Of a DNA stretch of 64,000 bases, positions 17,931 through 26,519 are shown in pieces; positions within the stretch are counted from its first letter, which is position 1; each line of letters starts with the position of its first letter. The notes under the pieces were generated by a model. The model was not told where the DNA came from. It made no database searches and saw only the letters and a list, made by a program, of their open reading frames with translations. The DNA is taken from positions 1-64,000 of the forward strand of contig JBAOHB010000009.1 of the NCBI GenBank assembly GCA_037046705.1, in the 5' to 3' direction. The position numbers were made by a program, and so were the translations under genes. The DNA comes from Albidovulum sp030837825 (GTDB lineage: Bacteria; Pseudomonadota; Alphaproteobacteria; Rhodobacterales; Rhodobacteraceae).

Positions 17931-19264
17931 TGCATCACCTCCTGCGCGCCGTCGCGCATGATCCACCCGGTGACGGCATGGTGCCGGTCGAAGACCAGGC
18001 GCGCCGCGGTCAGCACGTCTTCCTCGGTCACCGAGGCGAGCACATCGGGCCAGGCGCCGACATCCTCGACGGTGAGCCCGGTGGTCAGCGCCTCTCCATA
18101 TCGGCGGGCCAGCCCGTCGACGTCATCCTCGGCATAGATCATCGCCGCCCTGATGCGGGTCTTGACGCGCTGGAACTGGTCGGCATCGACGCCGCTCTTC
18201 AGGAAATCGTCGATCACCCCGTCCATCGCCGTCTCCGCCTCCTCAAGGCTCACCCCCTCGGCCGGGGCGACGGCGACGCTGAAGGTCGTGTCGTCATAGG
18301 AGGTGCCGTCGTAGCTCGCATTGGTGTAGATCGCCTGCTTCGTCCCGAACTGGAGCCTGCTGGCCAGAAGCGAGGTCTGCGAACTGCCGCCCAGAAGGTC
18401 GGCAAGGATCGTCAGCGCCGCGGCCGTCTTCTGGTCACCCGGGTCGCGTTCCGGGGCGAGATAGCTGCGCGAGACATAGGGCTGCGAGACCCGCGGGTCG
18501 GCAAAGCCCAGCCGTCGCTCGGCGAGTTGCGGCGGTTCCTGCGGGCGGGCGCGCGGGCCGATGCCGGGGGTCGGCGCCAGCGGGCCGTACCAGGTTTCGG
18601 CCAAACGCCTGACCTCGGCCGGATCGACGTCGCCCGCGACGACCAGAACCGCATCGTTCGGCGCGTAATAGGTGCGATACCACTCCAGCGCGTCGTCGCG
18701 CGTCAACGCCTCCATCTCGTGCCGCCAGCCGATCACCGGGGTGCCGTAGGGGTGGTTGAGGAACTGCGCTGCCTGCTTCTGTTCGCCGAAGATCGCGCCG
18801 GGGTCACTGTCGGTGCGCTGGCTGCGCTCCTCGAGGATCACCTCGCGCTCGGTCTGCCAATCGTCCTCGGTGAGCTTCAGGTGCCGCATCCGGTCGGCTT
18901 CCATCTTCATCACCAGTTCCAGCCGGTCGGCCGCCACGCGCTGGAAATAGGCAGTGTAGTCCCACGAGGTGAAGGCGTTGTCGGACCCGCCGTTGGCCTC
19001 GACGATCTTCGAGAACGCGCCCGACGGCACCGTGTCGGTGCCCTTGAACATCAGATGTTCGAGGAAATGCGCCACGCCCGAGACGCCGCGCTTTTCGTCC
19101 GCGGCACCGGCCCGGTACCAGACCATCTGGACGACGACGGGGGCGCGGTGATCCTCGATCACCACGGCCTGAAGCCCGTTTTCAAGGGTGAAGGTGGTGA
19201 CGTCTTCGGCGAAGGCGGGGGTGGCGGCGGCCGCGACGGCCAGCCAGCGCAGGGTGCGGAACAT
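17927..19264 (-). CDS. M16-family zinc peptidase, catalytic subunit
   Basis: A 445-residue exported protease. The ATG at 19264 is preferred because a signal peptide (MFRTLRWLAVAAAATPAFA) starts there and AGGGAG precedes it; the longer frame upstream is antisense noise. The inverted zinc motif HFLEH is intact (GVSGVAHFLEHLMFKGT), with the third ligand Glu expected in EREVILEERSQR. The C-terminal half carries the YVSRSYLAPE and SRLQFGTKQAIYTNASY regions of M16. It forms a heterodimer candidate with the HxxEH-less partner that follows and overlaps it. It probably degrades small peptides in the periplasm. Confidence 0.92.
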   Translation of the reverse strand: MFRTLRWLAVAAAATPAFAEDVTTFTLENGLQAVVIEDHRAPVVVQMVWYRAGAADEKRGVSGVAHFLEHLMFKGTDTVPSGAFSKIVEANGGSDNAFTSWDYTAYFQRVAADRLELVMKMEADRMRHLKLTEDDWQTEREVILEERSQRTDSDPGAIFGEQKQAAQFLNHPYGTPVIGWRHEMEALTRDDALEWYRTYYAPNDAVLVVAGDVDPAEVRRLAETWYGPLAPTPGIGPRARPQEPPQLAERRLGFADPRVSQPYVSRSYLAPERDPGDQKTAAALTILADLLGGSSQTSLLASRLQFGTKQAIYTNASYDGTSYDDTTFSVAVAPAEGVSLEEAETAMDGVIDDFLKSGVDADQFQRVKTRIRAAMIYAEDDVDGLARRYGEALTTGLTVEDVGAWPDVLASVTEEDVLTAARLVFDRHHAVTGWIMRDGAQEVMQ

Positions 19265-19290
19265 CGCGATCTCCCTCAGGTCCGGCAGAA

Positions 19291-19318
19291 GACGTAGCCG
19301 ACCGGGCCGCCGCGTCAA
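19291..19318 (-). promoter_or_regulatory. Candidate sigma-70 promoter for the M16 pair
   Basis: On the minus strand TTGACG (19313-19318) is followed after 16 bases by TACGTC (19291-19296), 27 bases before the ATG at 19264. The -35 is good and the -10 is weak. Confidence 0.35.
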
Positions 19319-19333
19319 CCCCGCCCTGCGGGG
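19319..19333 (-). terminator. Short GC hairpin after the DUF3035 lipoprotein gene
   Basis: Arms CCCCGC and GCGGGG with a three-base loop lie 17 bases past the stop at 19350. The only U residues that follow are two that belong to the TTGACG box. It may be a weak terminator that insulates the M16 promoter. Confidence 0.3.
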
Positions 19334-19349
19334 CCTGACGCAGAGGTGA

Positions 19350-19922
19350 TCACTTCTTCGCCGCCGCCACGTCCTCGGGCGGGGCGCCGACGGTCCTCGC
19401 GCCCACCGCCCGCCAGCGCTCAAGCTCGGCGTACTGGTCGAGCGACATCGGCTTGTAGGCGCGATAATAGACCGTGACCTTGAAGATACGTTCCAGAAGC
19501 CGGCCGTCATGCTTGCGGCGGTATTCCAGATCCTCGGCCGCCAGCACGTCGCGGATGCCCTGGGCCATGCCGAACCGGCCGGCATAGGACACGAGCCCGC
19601 CATTCCCGGCCGGGACCGCAGTGCGTTCCAGAAGCTTCGGATTGCCGCCCAGCGCCGCCACCGCATCGGCCTCGGGCGTCGGGTCGGTGATGTTCGTGCC
19701 GCCGGGCGTGGGCTCCGGCAGGCTGGCCACATCCTCCGGCATCTGCAGCGCCTTTGTCGGCAGCACGGTGAATTCATCCGGGCTGCGGCTGGCCGACTTG
19801 ATGTGCATGAGCTGCGGCGGCTTCTTGTCGTCGCCCGCGAGCCGCCCGCAGGCCGCGAGCGCGACGAGCGCGCAGAGCCCTAGTCCGCGGAAGCAGAGCC
19901 GAACGCTCATGGGTTTCTCCAT
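19350..19922 (-). CDS. DUF3035-type lipoprotein
   Basis: A 190-residue envelope lipoprotein with an LAAC-G lipobox at the end of the signal peptide (GLCALVALAACG). The mature part begins charged and then has a Pro-rich segment. The C-terminal half is helical, with RRKHDGRLLERIFKVTVYYRAYKPMSLD. I recognise it as the DUF3035 family found beside lspA in Rhodobacterales; no function is established. GTG at 19925 and ATG at 19910 are alternative starts. ATG 19922 has GGAGG six bases upstream. The neighbouring signal peptidase II may process it. Confidence 0.78.
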   Translation of the reverse strand: MEKPMSVRLCFRGLGLCALVALAACGRLAGDDKKPPQLMHIKSASRSPDEFTVLPTKALQMPEDVASLPEPTPGGTNITDPTPEADAVAALGGNPKLLERTAVPAGNGGLVSYAGRFGMAQGIRDVLAAEDLEYRRKHDGRLLERIFKVTVYYRAYKPMSLDQYAELERWRAVGARTVGAPPEDVAAAKK

Positions 19923-19962
19923 CACCTGCCTCCGACCCGTTTAGCGCATGTCTTCCGGCACG

Positions 19963-20433
19963 TCACGGGGTCTTCTCCCGCCCGGTGAAGACGACGAGGC
20001 CGATCGCGCCCCCGAAGATCGCGACGTCGGCGACGTTGAACGAATAGGGGTTGTCGAGCCCCGGCACCGACATGTTGAGAAAGTCCGCCACCGCCCCGTA
20101 AAGCAGCCGGTCGATGACGTTGCCCATCGCCCCGCCGATCAGGCAGCCGGCCGAAAGCTTGACGATCCGGCTGTGTGGCTCGCGCGCGACCCAGAGCCAG
20201 ACCCAGGCGGAGATGGCGAGCGCCATCAGGACGAGCGCCCAGCGCGCAAGATCTCCCTCGCTGGACATCAGCCCGAAGTTGATCCCCTGGTTCCAGGCCA
20301 TGCGGAAGCTGAGCCAGGGCGGCAGCACGGCGATGTGCTGGCGCGACCAGAGGTCGAGCCAGTGGACGACAAGCAGCTTCGTCGCCTGGTCGAGCGCGAA
20401 GATGCCGAGCGCGGTCTGGGTGACGAGCCGCAT
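19963..20433 (-). CDS. lspA: Lipoprotein signal peptidase (signal peptidase II)
   Basis: A 156-residue inner-membrane aspartyl protease that cuts the signal peptide off diacylglyceryl prolipoproteins. Four membrane segments are visible. The catalytic Asp residues sit in GNVIDRLLYGAVADFL (near 105) and FNVADVAIFGG (near 134), and the conserved WNQGINFG segment is present. The start is set at ATG 20433, 5 bases after the purH stop; the longer open frame upstream lies entirely inside purH. Co-transcription with purH and the DUF3035 lipoprotein gene is likely. Confidence 0.95.
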   Translation of the reverse strand: MRLVTQTALGIFALDQATKLLVVHWLDLWSRQHIAVLPPWLSFRMAWNQGINFGLMSSEGDLARWALVLMALAISAWVWLWVAREPHSRIVKLSAGCLIGGAMGNVIDRLLYGAVADFLNMSVPGLDNPYSFNVADVAIFGGAIGLVVFTGREKTP

Positions 20434-20438
20434 GCGGG

Positions 20439-22073
20439 TCAGTGCCGGAAATGCCGCTGGCCGGTGAAGACCATCGCCAGCCCGGCCGCATCGGCCGCCG
20501 CGATCACCTCGGCGTCGCGCATCGAGCCGCCGGGTTGGATCACCGCCGTGGCGCCCGCCTCGGCCGCCGTCAAAAGCCCGTCGGGAAAGGGAAAGAAGGC
20601 GTCGGAGGCGACGACGGAGCCCTTCACGGTGGGTTCGGCAAGGCCCAGCGCCTCGGCCATGTCGGCCGACTTGCGCGCGGCGATGCGGGTGCTGTCGACC
20701 CGGCTCATCTGGCCCGCGCCGATGCCGACGGTGGCGCCGCCCCTGACATAGACGATGGCGTTCGATTTGACGTGCTTGGCGACCTTCCAGGCGAAGAGAA
20801 GATCGGCCAGTTCCGCCTCCGAGGGGGCGCGCCTGGTCACCACCTTCAGATCGGCCGGCGTCACGAAGCCCGTGTCGCGGTCCTGCACGAGAAAGCCGCC
20901 GGAAACCTGCCGGAAGGCAAGGCCCGGGGCCTTGGGATCGGGCAGGGCGCCGGTGGTCAGAAGCCGCAGGTTCTTCTTCGCGGCGAAGACCGCCTTCGCG
21001 CCTTCGTCGGCGTCGGGTGCGATCACCACTTCGGTGAAGATCGCGGCGATCTCCTCTGCCGTCCTCGCGTCCAGCGGCCGGTTCAACGCGACGATGCCGC
21101 CGAAGGCCGAGGTGCGGTCGCAGTCGTAGGCGGCGCGGTAGGCGTCGAGAAGTGTGGCACCCCGCGCCACGCCGCAGGGGTTGGCGTGCTTGATGATCGC
21201 GCAGGCCGGACCCTCGGCCGGGTCGAATTCGGCCACGAGTTCGAAGGCCGCGTCGGTGTCGTTGATGTTGTTGTAGGACAGCTCCTTGCCCTGCCATTGC
21301 TTCGCGGTGGCGACGCCGGGGCGGCTGGAGCCGTCAACGTAGAACGCCGCCCGCTGGTGCGGGTTCTCGCCGTAGCGCAGGGGCTGGGCGAGCGTGCCTG
21401 CGAAGGCGCGGCGGCGGGGCGCGGGGTCGCCGATGGCGCCGGCCATCCAGCCCGAGACCGCCGCGTCATAGGCCGCGGTCCGCGCATAGGCGTGCTGCGC
21501 CAGCGTGCGGCGGAAGCCGAGCCGCGTCGCGCCGCCGTTCGCATCCATCTCGGCCAGAAGCGGGGCGTAGTCCTCCACATCGGTGACCACGGCGACGAAG
21601 GCATGGTTCTTCGCCGCGGCGCGGATCATCGCCGGGCCGCCGATGTCGATGTTCTCGACGCAGGTGTCGTAGTCCGCCCCCTTCGCCACCGTCGCCTCGA
21701 ACGGGTAGAGGTTGACCACCAGAAGGTCGATCGGCGCGATCCCATGCGCGGCCATTGCCGCGACATGCCCCGGATCGTCTCGCAAGGCCAGGAGCCCGCC
21801 GTGGACCTTCGGGTGCAGCGTCTTGACGCGGCCGTCCATCATCTCGGGGAACCCCGTCACCTCGGACACGTCGCGCACCGCGAGCCCCGCCTCGCGCAGC
21901 GCCTGCGCCGTGCCGCCGGTGGACAGAAGCTCCACCCCCCGCGCAGCGAGACCCCGGGCGAAATCCACAAGCCCGGTCTTGTCGGAGACCGAAAGAAGCG
22001 CGCGGGAAATCGCGGCCGGGCGGTCGTCACTGTGCAAGGGTGCGGTCTCGGTCTCGGTCACGGCTTCGGTCAC
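20439..22073 (-). CDS. purH: Bifunctional IMP synthase: AICAR formyltransferase / IMP cyclohydrolase
   Basis: A 544-residue enzyme for the last two steps of purine synthesis. The N-terminal MGS-like cyclohydrolase domain starts SRALLSVSDKTGLVDFARGL, with HPKVHGGLLALRDD. The AICAR transformylase domain follows with KHANPCGVA and FPFPDGLLTAAEAGATAVIQPGGSMRD near the C-terminus. The GTG at 22073 is the best start: it lies 13 bases past the heparinase-like gene's stop and gives ~20 residues before the domain, while the longer frame runs into the upstream gene. Confidence 0.95.
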   Translation of the reverse strand: MTEAVTETETAPLHSDDRPAAISRALLSVSDKTGLVDFARGLAARGVELLSTGGTAQALREAGLAVRDVSEVTGFPEMMDGRVKTLHPKVHGGLLALRDDPGHVAAMAAHGIAPIDLLVVNLYPFEATVAKGADYDTCVENIDIGGPAMIRAAAKNHAFVAVVTDVEDYAPLLAEMDANGGATRLGFRRTLAQHAYARTAAYDAAVSGWMAGAIGDPAPRRRAFAGTLAQPLRYGENPHQRAAFYVDGSSRPGVATAKQWQGKELSYNNINDTDAAFELVAEFDPAEGPACAIIKHANPCGVARGATLLDAYRAAYDCDRTSAFGGIVALNRPLDARTAEEIAAIFTEVVIAPDADEGAKAVFAAKKNLRLLTTGALPDPKAPGLAFRQVSGGFLVQDRDTGFVTPADLKVVTRRAPSEAELADLLFAWKVAKHVKSNAIVYVRGGATVGIGAGQMSRVDSTRIAARKSADMAEALGLAEPTVKGSVVASDAFFPFPDGLLTAAEAGATAVIQPGGSMRDAEVIAAADAAGLAMVFTGQRHFRH

Positions 22074-22086
22074 TGGGCGGCTTCCT

Positions 22087-23838
22087 TCACTTGGGGATCG
22101 CGTCGTCGCGCAGGGTGTCGCGGATGGCCGAGGGCGTATCCTGAGCCTTGGCCAAGGTCCAGCCCAACTGGCAGGCATAGTCGACGACAGTCGCGCCAAG
22201 CACGATCTGCTTCGTGGTCCGGGGCTTCAGCCGCCCGGATTCGAGATAGACCGAAGGCTCCAGCGTCAGCTCCCCCACCCCGTCGTGACGGAAGATCCAG
22301 ATCTCGCCCGACTTGAGCGCGAGCGAAACCGCGGTTCCGCCGAGGTCGAGCGCACAGTCCACATCGGGGTGCAGGTGAAAGCGCAGGCTGAATGGCACGC
22401 CCTGGTTCCTCGTCCGTTCCATGATCGTCTCGAAGCGGCGCCGGTCGGCCACCGTCATCGCCCCGAGCGTGTCCTCGCCCGCCAGCGCCCGCCCGTCGAT
22501 CGACAGCATGATCTGGCGGATATGGGTGAGCCCGTGCGTCGGCACATAGCCGTTGTGTCCGGCCATGAGCCGATGCCCCGCGCTGTCGTCCTCCGGCTGG
22601 GCCCAGACCTGGTCCGGTGTGTCGGTGAACTCTCCCCGCGCGGTGGAGGGCAGCACGCCCCCCGCGCCGAGGCGCGAGGAAGAGAAGCCCTGAATGCAGA
22701 GCGTGGAATGAGAGGGCGTCGCCCGCCCCGCGCGCCGCCAGTCGGGGCCGAAGCTGGCGCCCGATCCGCAGTTGACGATCACCGGGCGGCGGCCGGAGGT
22801 CAGCTCCATCGCCAGCGTCGAGGCATGCGCGTTGGCCGAGGCCCGCCCCTTCGGCGGCATTGCGGCATCGACGATGATCGTGGTGCGTCCCGCCGCCAGT
22901 CGCGCATAGCCCATCGCCAGCCCGTGCGCCGTCAACGCCCGCCCCCCGGCCGCGGCGAGCGCCTGGTCGAGCCGGCCCTCCAGCCCCCTTCCCCCGCCGT
23001 GGAACCGCGCCAGCCCGCCGTCGGCATGGCGCAGCGCCCGCAGCGTCGGCGCGATCCGGTCGATCGCGTCGTGATGGGCGGGCTGGGGCGTGCGGCCCGC
23101 GCCCGACAGCGCCGAGGCGGCCCAGGTCAGCAGGGTGAAGACCTCCAGCAGTTCCTCGGGGTTGCGGGTCGGGATGCCGCCCTCGGCGTCGATCTCGCGG
23201 TCGCATTCTCGGGCGAGGGCCGCCGCGGCGGGGCCGACATGGCGCTCCATCCCGGTCAGGGCAAGCCCGGCGTAGATGAGCCCGGTCAGCGCCTCGAACC
23301 GCGGCAGGCCGGGCGCGGCACTGCGCCAGCGGCGGGCCAGGAAGATCGTCTGCTGGCCGAGGCAGCGGAAATAGGCATCCGACTCCTTCCGGCTGCGGCC
23401 GTTGAGAAGAAGGATCGCGTGGTTGATCCAGCGGATCAGCCGTCGCCCGGTCAGGTCGGGCGTCCAGCCCGGCCCCCCGCCCCAGCGGTAGCGGCCGATC
23501 CAGTCGAAGACCCAGTCCTGCGCCCGCCGCCGCGCGGCGGAATCCGCGACCGCGGCGAGGTCGTCGAGCCAGGCGGAGCCGTGGATTTCCTCCTCGAACC
23601 GCGGGTCGGGGATCGGCAGGTCCCAGATCGGCTTGTCCTTCGCCTCGATCAGGAAGCCGGCGAACAGGAAGTTCCCTGCGGTCAACTGGCGGCCGCGCGC
23701 ATAGGAGCCGATGGTCCGCGGTTCGGGCTGGCTGACGAAGCCGGTCGCCGGCCGGGCGAGCGCGGCAAGCCGCGCATGGAGCCGGTGCACAAGCCCCACC
23801 TGTCCGGTCCCGGAACGCCCCACGCCTCTCGTCCTCAT
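22087..23838 (-). CDS. Heparinase II/III-family protein
   Basis: A 583-residue protein. The N-terminal half is an alpha-toroid of Trp- and Arg-rich helices (GRYRWGGGPGWTPDLTGRRLIRWINHAIL). The C-terminal heparinase_II_III beta domain starts near residue 330 with VNCGSGASFGPDWRRAGRATPSHSTL, a well-conserved His/Ser region. Family members cleave acidic polysaccharides, but this rsmB-purH-linked version is common in Rhodobacterales and its substrate is unknown. No signal peptide is visible, although the start at 23838 lacks a ribosome site and might be misplaced. It may trim an envelope polysaccharide. Confidence 0.85.
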   Translation of the reverse strand: MRTRGVGRSGTGQVGLVHRLHARLAALARPATGFVSQPEPRTIGSYARGRQLTAGNFLFAGFLIEAKDKPIWDLPIPDPRFEEEIHGSAWLDDLAAVADSAARRRAQDWVFDWIGRYRWGGGPGWTPDLTGRRLIRWINHAILLLNGRSRKESDAYFRCLGQQTIFLARRWRSAAPGLPRFEALTGLIYAGLALTGMERHVGPAAAALARECDREIDAEGGIPTRNPEELLEVFTLLTWAASALSGAGRTPQPAHHDAIDRIAPTLRALRHADGGLARFHGGGRGLEGRLDQALAAAGGRALTAHGLAMGYARLAAGRTTIIVDAAMPPKGRASANAHASTLAMELTSGRRPVIVNCGSGASFGPDWRRAGRATPSHSTLCIQGFSSSRLGAGGVLPSTARGEFTDTPDQVWAQPEDDSAGHRLMAGHNGYVPTHGLTHIRQIMLSIDGRALAGEDTLGAMTVADRRRFETIMERTRNQGVPFSLRFHLHPDVDCALDLGGTAVSLALKSGEIWIFRHDGVGELTLEPSVYLESGRLKPRTTKQIVLGATVVDYACQLGWTLAKAQDTPSAIRDTLRDDAIPK

Positions 23839-23923
23839 TGCTGTCTTGTTGTTGTCTTGCCCGGCCGCGTCCGGGAATCTGCCCGGGCCGGAGATTACCG
23901 GCAGGCCCCCGCCCTGTCACCGG

Positions 23924-25219
23924 CTATTGGCCGCCGGCCGCCCCGTCCCGCCTGAGGCAGGCGATGTAGAACCCGTCCAGGCCGCCCCTTTCGGGCCAGT
24001 CGTCGGGCCTGAGGCGCAGGCCGCCTTCGACGGTGATCCAGCGGGATTCCACGCCGGGAAGGCCCAGCGCGGTGCGGTCGGCGACAAGGCCCGGATGGCG
24101 GTCAAGGGCGGCGGAAATCTGCCGCTCCCCCTCCTCGGGCAGGAGCGAGCAGGTGGCGAAGACCAGCCGGCCGCCGGGATTGAGATGCGCGAGCGCGCGG
24201 TCGATCAGCGCCGATTGCAGGGCGAAGAGGGCTTTCAACCCCGCCGTATCGCGGACATGCGGCAGGTCGGGGTGGCGCCGGATCGTGCCGGTCGCCGAAC
24301 AGGGGGCGTCGAGCAGCACCGCATCCCAGCCGCCCGGCCCCTGCCAGGTCAGCGCATCGGCGACGACGGTTTCGGCCGCGAGCCGGCAGCGGGCGAGGTT
24401 CTCGACGACCCGCTCCATCCGCTCGGCCGAGAGGTCGAGCGCGGTGACGCGCGCCCCGGCGGCGGCGAGTTGCAGCGTCTTGCCGCCCGGCGCGGCACAG
24501 AGGTCGAGCACCCGCTCTCCGGGACGGGGCGCGAGCACCTTCGCGGCCAGCGCCGCGGCGGCGTCCTGCACCCACCAGTCGCCCTCCGCATAGCCCGGAA
24601 GCTCCGACACCTGCGCCGGTCCGGCCAGCCGCACCGATCCGGTCGGCAGCGCCACGCCACCGAGACGCGCCGCAAGGGCGACGGCATCGCCATCCTTCGG
24701 CGTGAGGTCGAGGGGCGCGCCACGTGCATGCGCAGCCTCCATCGCCATCGTCGCCGGCTTGCCCCAAGCCGACATCAGCCGCCCGCGCAGCCAGCCCGGC
24801 AACGGGTCGGGCGGCAGCGCCGCCCAGCGTTCGGCTGGGGTTTCGGTGACGCGGCGCAGCACCGCGTTGACGAGGGGCGCGAATGCCTCGGCCCTGCGGC
24901 CGAGGGCGCGGACCTCGGAAACGGCGTCGGAGACGACGCCATGCGCGGGCGCGCCTTCGGCAAAGAGTTCGGTCACGGCGAGGCGCAGGATCGCCCGCAC
25001 TTCGGGCGGCGGCGGCTTGCGCAGGAACGGCTTCAGGAGCGCATCGACACGGCCGAGGTTGCGCAGCGCGGCGACCGCGAGCCTTTGCGCCCGCGCCCTG
25101 TCGGGCGGGGCAAGGCCCGCGACCGCCCCCCGCGCGATCTGGTCGGCGAGCGAGACGCGCCCCTCGGTCACCCCGAGGACGAGAGCCGCCGCCATTCCCC
25201 GTGCCGTCACTGCCCGCAT
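23924..25219 (-). CDS. rsmB: 16S rRNA (cytosine-C5) methyltransferase RsmB
   Basis: A 431-residue protein. A NusB-like RNA-binding domain (residues ~1-140) precedes the Nop2/Sun methyltransferase domain, with SAM loop DLCAAPGGKTLQLAA, LLDAPCSATGTIRRHPD (nucleophile Cys) and FATCSLLPEEGE (second catalytic Cys). The ATG at 25219 is chosen because the family begins there (MRAVTARGMAAALVL); the upstream extension is Gly-rich and lies in the spacer opposite the divergent small gene. It modifies C967 of 16S rRNA in E. coli numbering. Confidence 0.94.
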   Translation of the reverse strand: MRAVTARGMAAALVLGVTEGRVSLADQIARGAVAGLAPPDRARAQRLAVAALRNLGRVDALLKPFLRKPPPPEVRAILRLAVTELFAEGAPAHGVVSDAVSEVRALGRRAEAFAPLVNAVLRRVTETPAERWAALPPDPLPGWLRGRLMSAWGKPATMAMEAAHARGAPLDLTPKDGDAVALAARLGGVALPTGSVRLAGPAQVSELPGYAEGDWWVQDAAAALAAKVLAPRPGERVLDLCAAPGGKTLQLAAAGARVTALDLSAERMERVVENLARCRLAAETVVADALTWQGPGGWDAVLLDAPCSATGTIRRHPDLPHVRDTAGLKALFALQSALIDRALAHLNPGGRLVFATCSLLPEEGERQISAALDRHPGLVADRTALGLPGVESRWITVEGGLRLRPDDWPERGGLDGFYIACLRRDGAAGGQ

Positions 25220-25294
25220 CGAACCTCCGGCCGGGTTGCCGCCCCGCCCTGAGCCACCTATACCAACGGGCGAGCCCCGACAAGGAAGGCGACG

Positions 25295-25474
25295 ATGACC
25301 GACGATCCGCAAGACACCCTGCCCGAGGCCGCCAGACGCGCGCTGACCGAGGCGGAGGAGCGGCGGCGGAAGGCAAGGGAGCCTGCCCTCCCCCCCGAGC
25401 TTGGCGGCCGCAACGGGCCGGAGCCGGTGCGCTTCGGCGACTGGGAGAAGAAGGGGATCGCGGTCGATTTCTGA
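25295..25474 (+). CDS. DUF1674-family small protein (SDHAF4-like)
   Basis: A 59-residue protein, divergent from rsmB, with AAGGAAGG 7 bases before its ATG. Its C-terminus carries the family hallmark RFGDWEKKGIAVDF, preceded by GGRNGPEPV. This family is related to the eukaryotic succinate dehydrogenase assembly factor SDHAF4, which binds the flavinylated SdhA subunit. A helical acidic/basic N-terminus (EAARRALTEAEERRRKARE) fits. No sdh gene is nearby. A strong hairpin directly follows the stop. Confidence 0.85.
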   Translation: MTDDPQDTLPEAARRALTEAEERRRKAREPALPPELGGRNGPEPVRFGDWEKKGIAVDF

Positions 25475-25497
25475 GGCCGGCCTGTTTGAGGCCGGCC
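25475..25497. terminator. Perfect 8-bp hairpin between convergent genes
   Basis: GGCCGGCC (25475-25482), loop TGTTTGA, GGCCGGCC (25490-25497). It starts at the first base after the DUF1674 stop, between that gene and convergent dapB. No U-tract follows on either strand, but stem stability and position suggest a bidirectional terminator. Confidence 0.55.
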
Positions 25498-25543
25498 GGG
25501 GGCGCCGCCCCCGGACCCCCGGGGTATTTCGGCAACGAAGAAG
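25498..25543. repeat. Dispersed intergenic palindromic element, copy 1
   Basis: The element has a GGGGGC-GCC-GCCCCC hairpin, then GGACCCCCGGGGTATTT, then GCAACGAAGAAG. A second copy in the same orientation lies at 42404-42449, and both sit between convergent genes. The two share nearly the whole ~46 bases, with small differences in the G/C runs and two bases after TATTT. From general knowledge, similar elements are scattered through Rhodobacterales genomes. Confidence 0.75.
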
Positions 25544-25555
25544 TCCGGGGGCGAC

Positions 25556-26374
25556 TTAGATCCCCAGCACGTCCAGCATGTCGTATTCGCCGGGCTTCCT
25601 GTCCTGCCCCCAGAGCGCGGCCTTCAGCGCGCCGCGGGCGAAGATGGCGCGGTCGGTGGCGATGTGGCGCAGCACGATCCGTTCGCCGTCGGCGGCGAAG
25701 ATGACGTCGTGCTCGCCGACGATGTCGCCGCCGCGGATCGCCGAGAAGCCGATGTGGCCGCGCTCGCGCTGTCCGGTGATCCCCTCGCGCGCGGCGTCGC
25801 GGATTTCGGGCAGCGCCGCGCCGCGCCCCTTCGCCGCCGCCTCCCCCAGCATCAGCGCGGTGCCCGAGGGCGCGTCGACCTTCATCCGGTGATGCGCCTC
25901 GACGATCTCGATGTCCCAGTCCGCGTCGAGCGCGGCGGCGACTTTTTCCGTCAGACGCGCCAGCAGGTTGACGCCGAGGCTCATGTTGCCGGCGCGGACG
26001 ATCACCGCGTGGCGGGCGGCGGCGCGGATCGCCGCAAGATGCTCTGTCTCGAGCCCGGTCGTGCCGATGACATGGACGAGCCGCGCCTGGGCGGCGAGGC
26101 CGGCGAATTCCACCGTCGCCGCCGGCGCGGTGAAGTCGATCACGCCCCGGGCGCTCGCGAAGGCCTGAAGCGGGTCGTCGGTCACGGTGATGCCGTTGGC
26201 CGCGCCGCCCATCGCCTCGCCGAGGTCGCGGCCGATCCAGGGATGGCCGGCACGTTCGACCGCGCCGGCAAGCCGAGCCCGGCCGGAGGCGGCGATGGTG
26301 CGCACCAGCATCCGGCCCATGCGCCCCGAGACGCCGGTGACGACGAGGCCGGGGGTGTCGGTGGGGTGGGTCAT
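25556..26374 (-). CDS. dapB: 4-hydroxy-tetrahydrodipicolinate reductase
   Basis: A 272-residue NAD(P)H-dependent enzyme of the lysine/diaminopimelate pathway. The N-terminal nucleotide-binding motif GVSGRMGRMLV and the substrate-binding/tetramerisation signature EAHHRMKVDAPSGTAL are both present, as are the GTTG and GNMSLGVN segments. The ATG at 26374 opens with a normal short lead (MTHPTDTPGLVVTGVSG); the longer frame upstream runs into the LysR remnant and is rejected. The gene is convergent with the DUF1674 gene. Upstream of it the conserved gene run stops and the decayed region begins. Confidence 0.96.
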   Translation of the reverse strand: MTHPTDTPGLVVTGVSGRMGRMLVRTIAASGRARLAGAVERAGHPWIGRDLGEAMGGAANGITVTDDPLQAFASARGVIDFTAPAATVEFAGLAAQARLVHVIGTTGLETEHLAAIRAAARHAVIVRAGNMSLGVNLLARLTEKVAAALDADWDIEIVEAHHRMKVDAPSGTALMLGEAAAKGRGAALPEIRDAAREGITGQRERGHIGFSAIRGGDIVGEHDVIFAADGERIVLRHIATDRAIFARGALKAALWGQDRKPGEYDMLDVLGI

Positions 26375-26519
26375 GGGCGTCTCCGTTCTGGCATGGCCTT
26401 CCTTTAGCCGGTGCCGCCGCTTGGGCAAACCCCCGTTGCGGGCGGGGCGGCGGTGATCGGTCCGGGTGGGTGTGATCCGTCGAGCCCGTCGGCCCATCGC
26501 GGCACCATGCGCGCGACGG

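Noticed and set aside
22070..23920. 616-codon minus-strand open frame over the heparinase-like gene
   Set aside because: Same strand but another frame; composition is Arg/Pro/Gly-rich, whereas the 22087-23838 frame shows the real domain.
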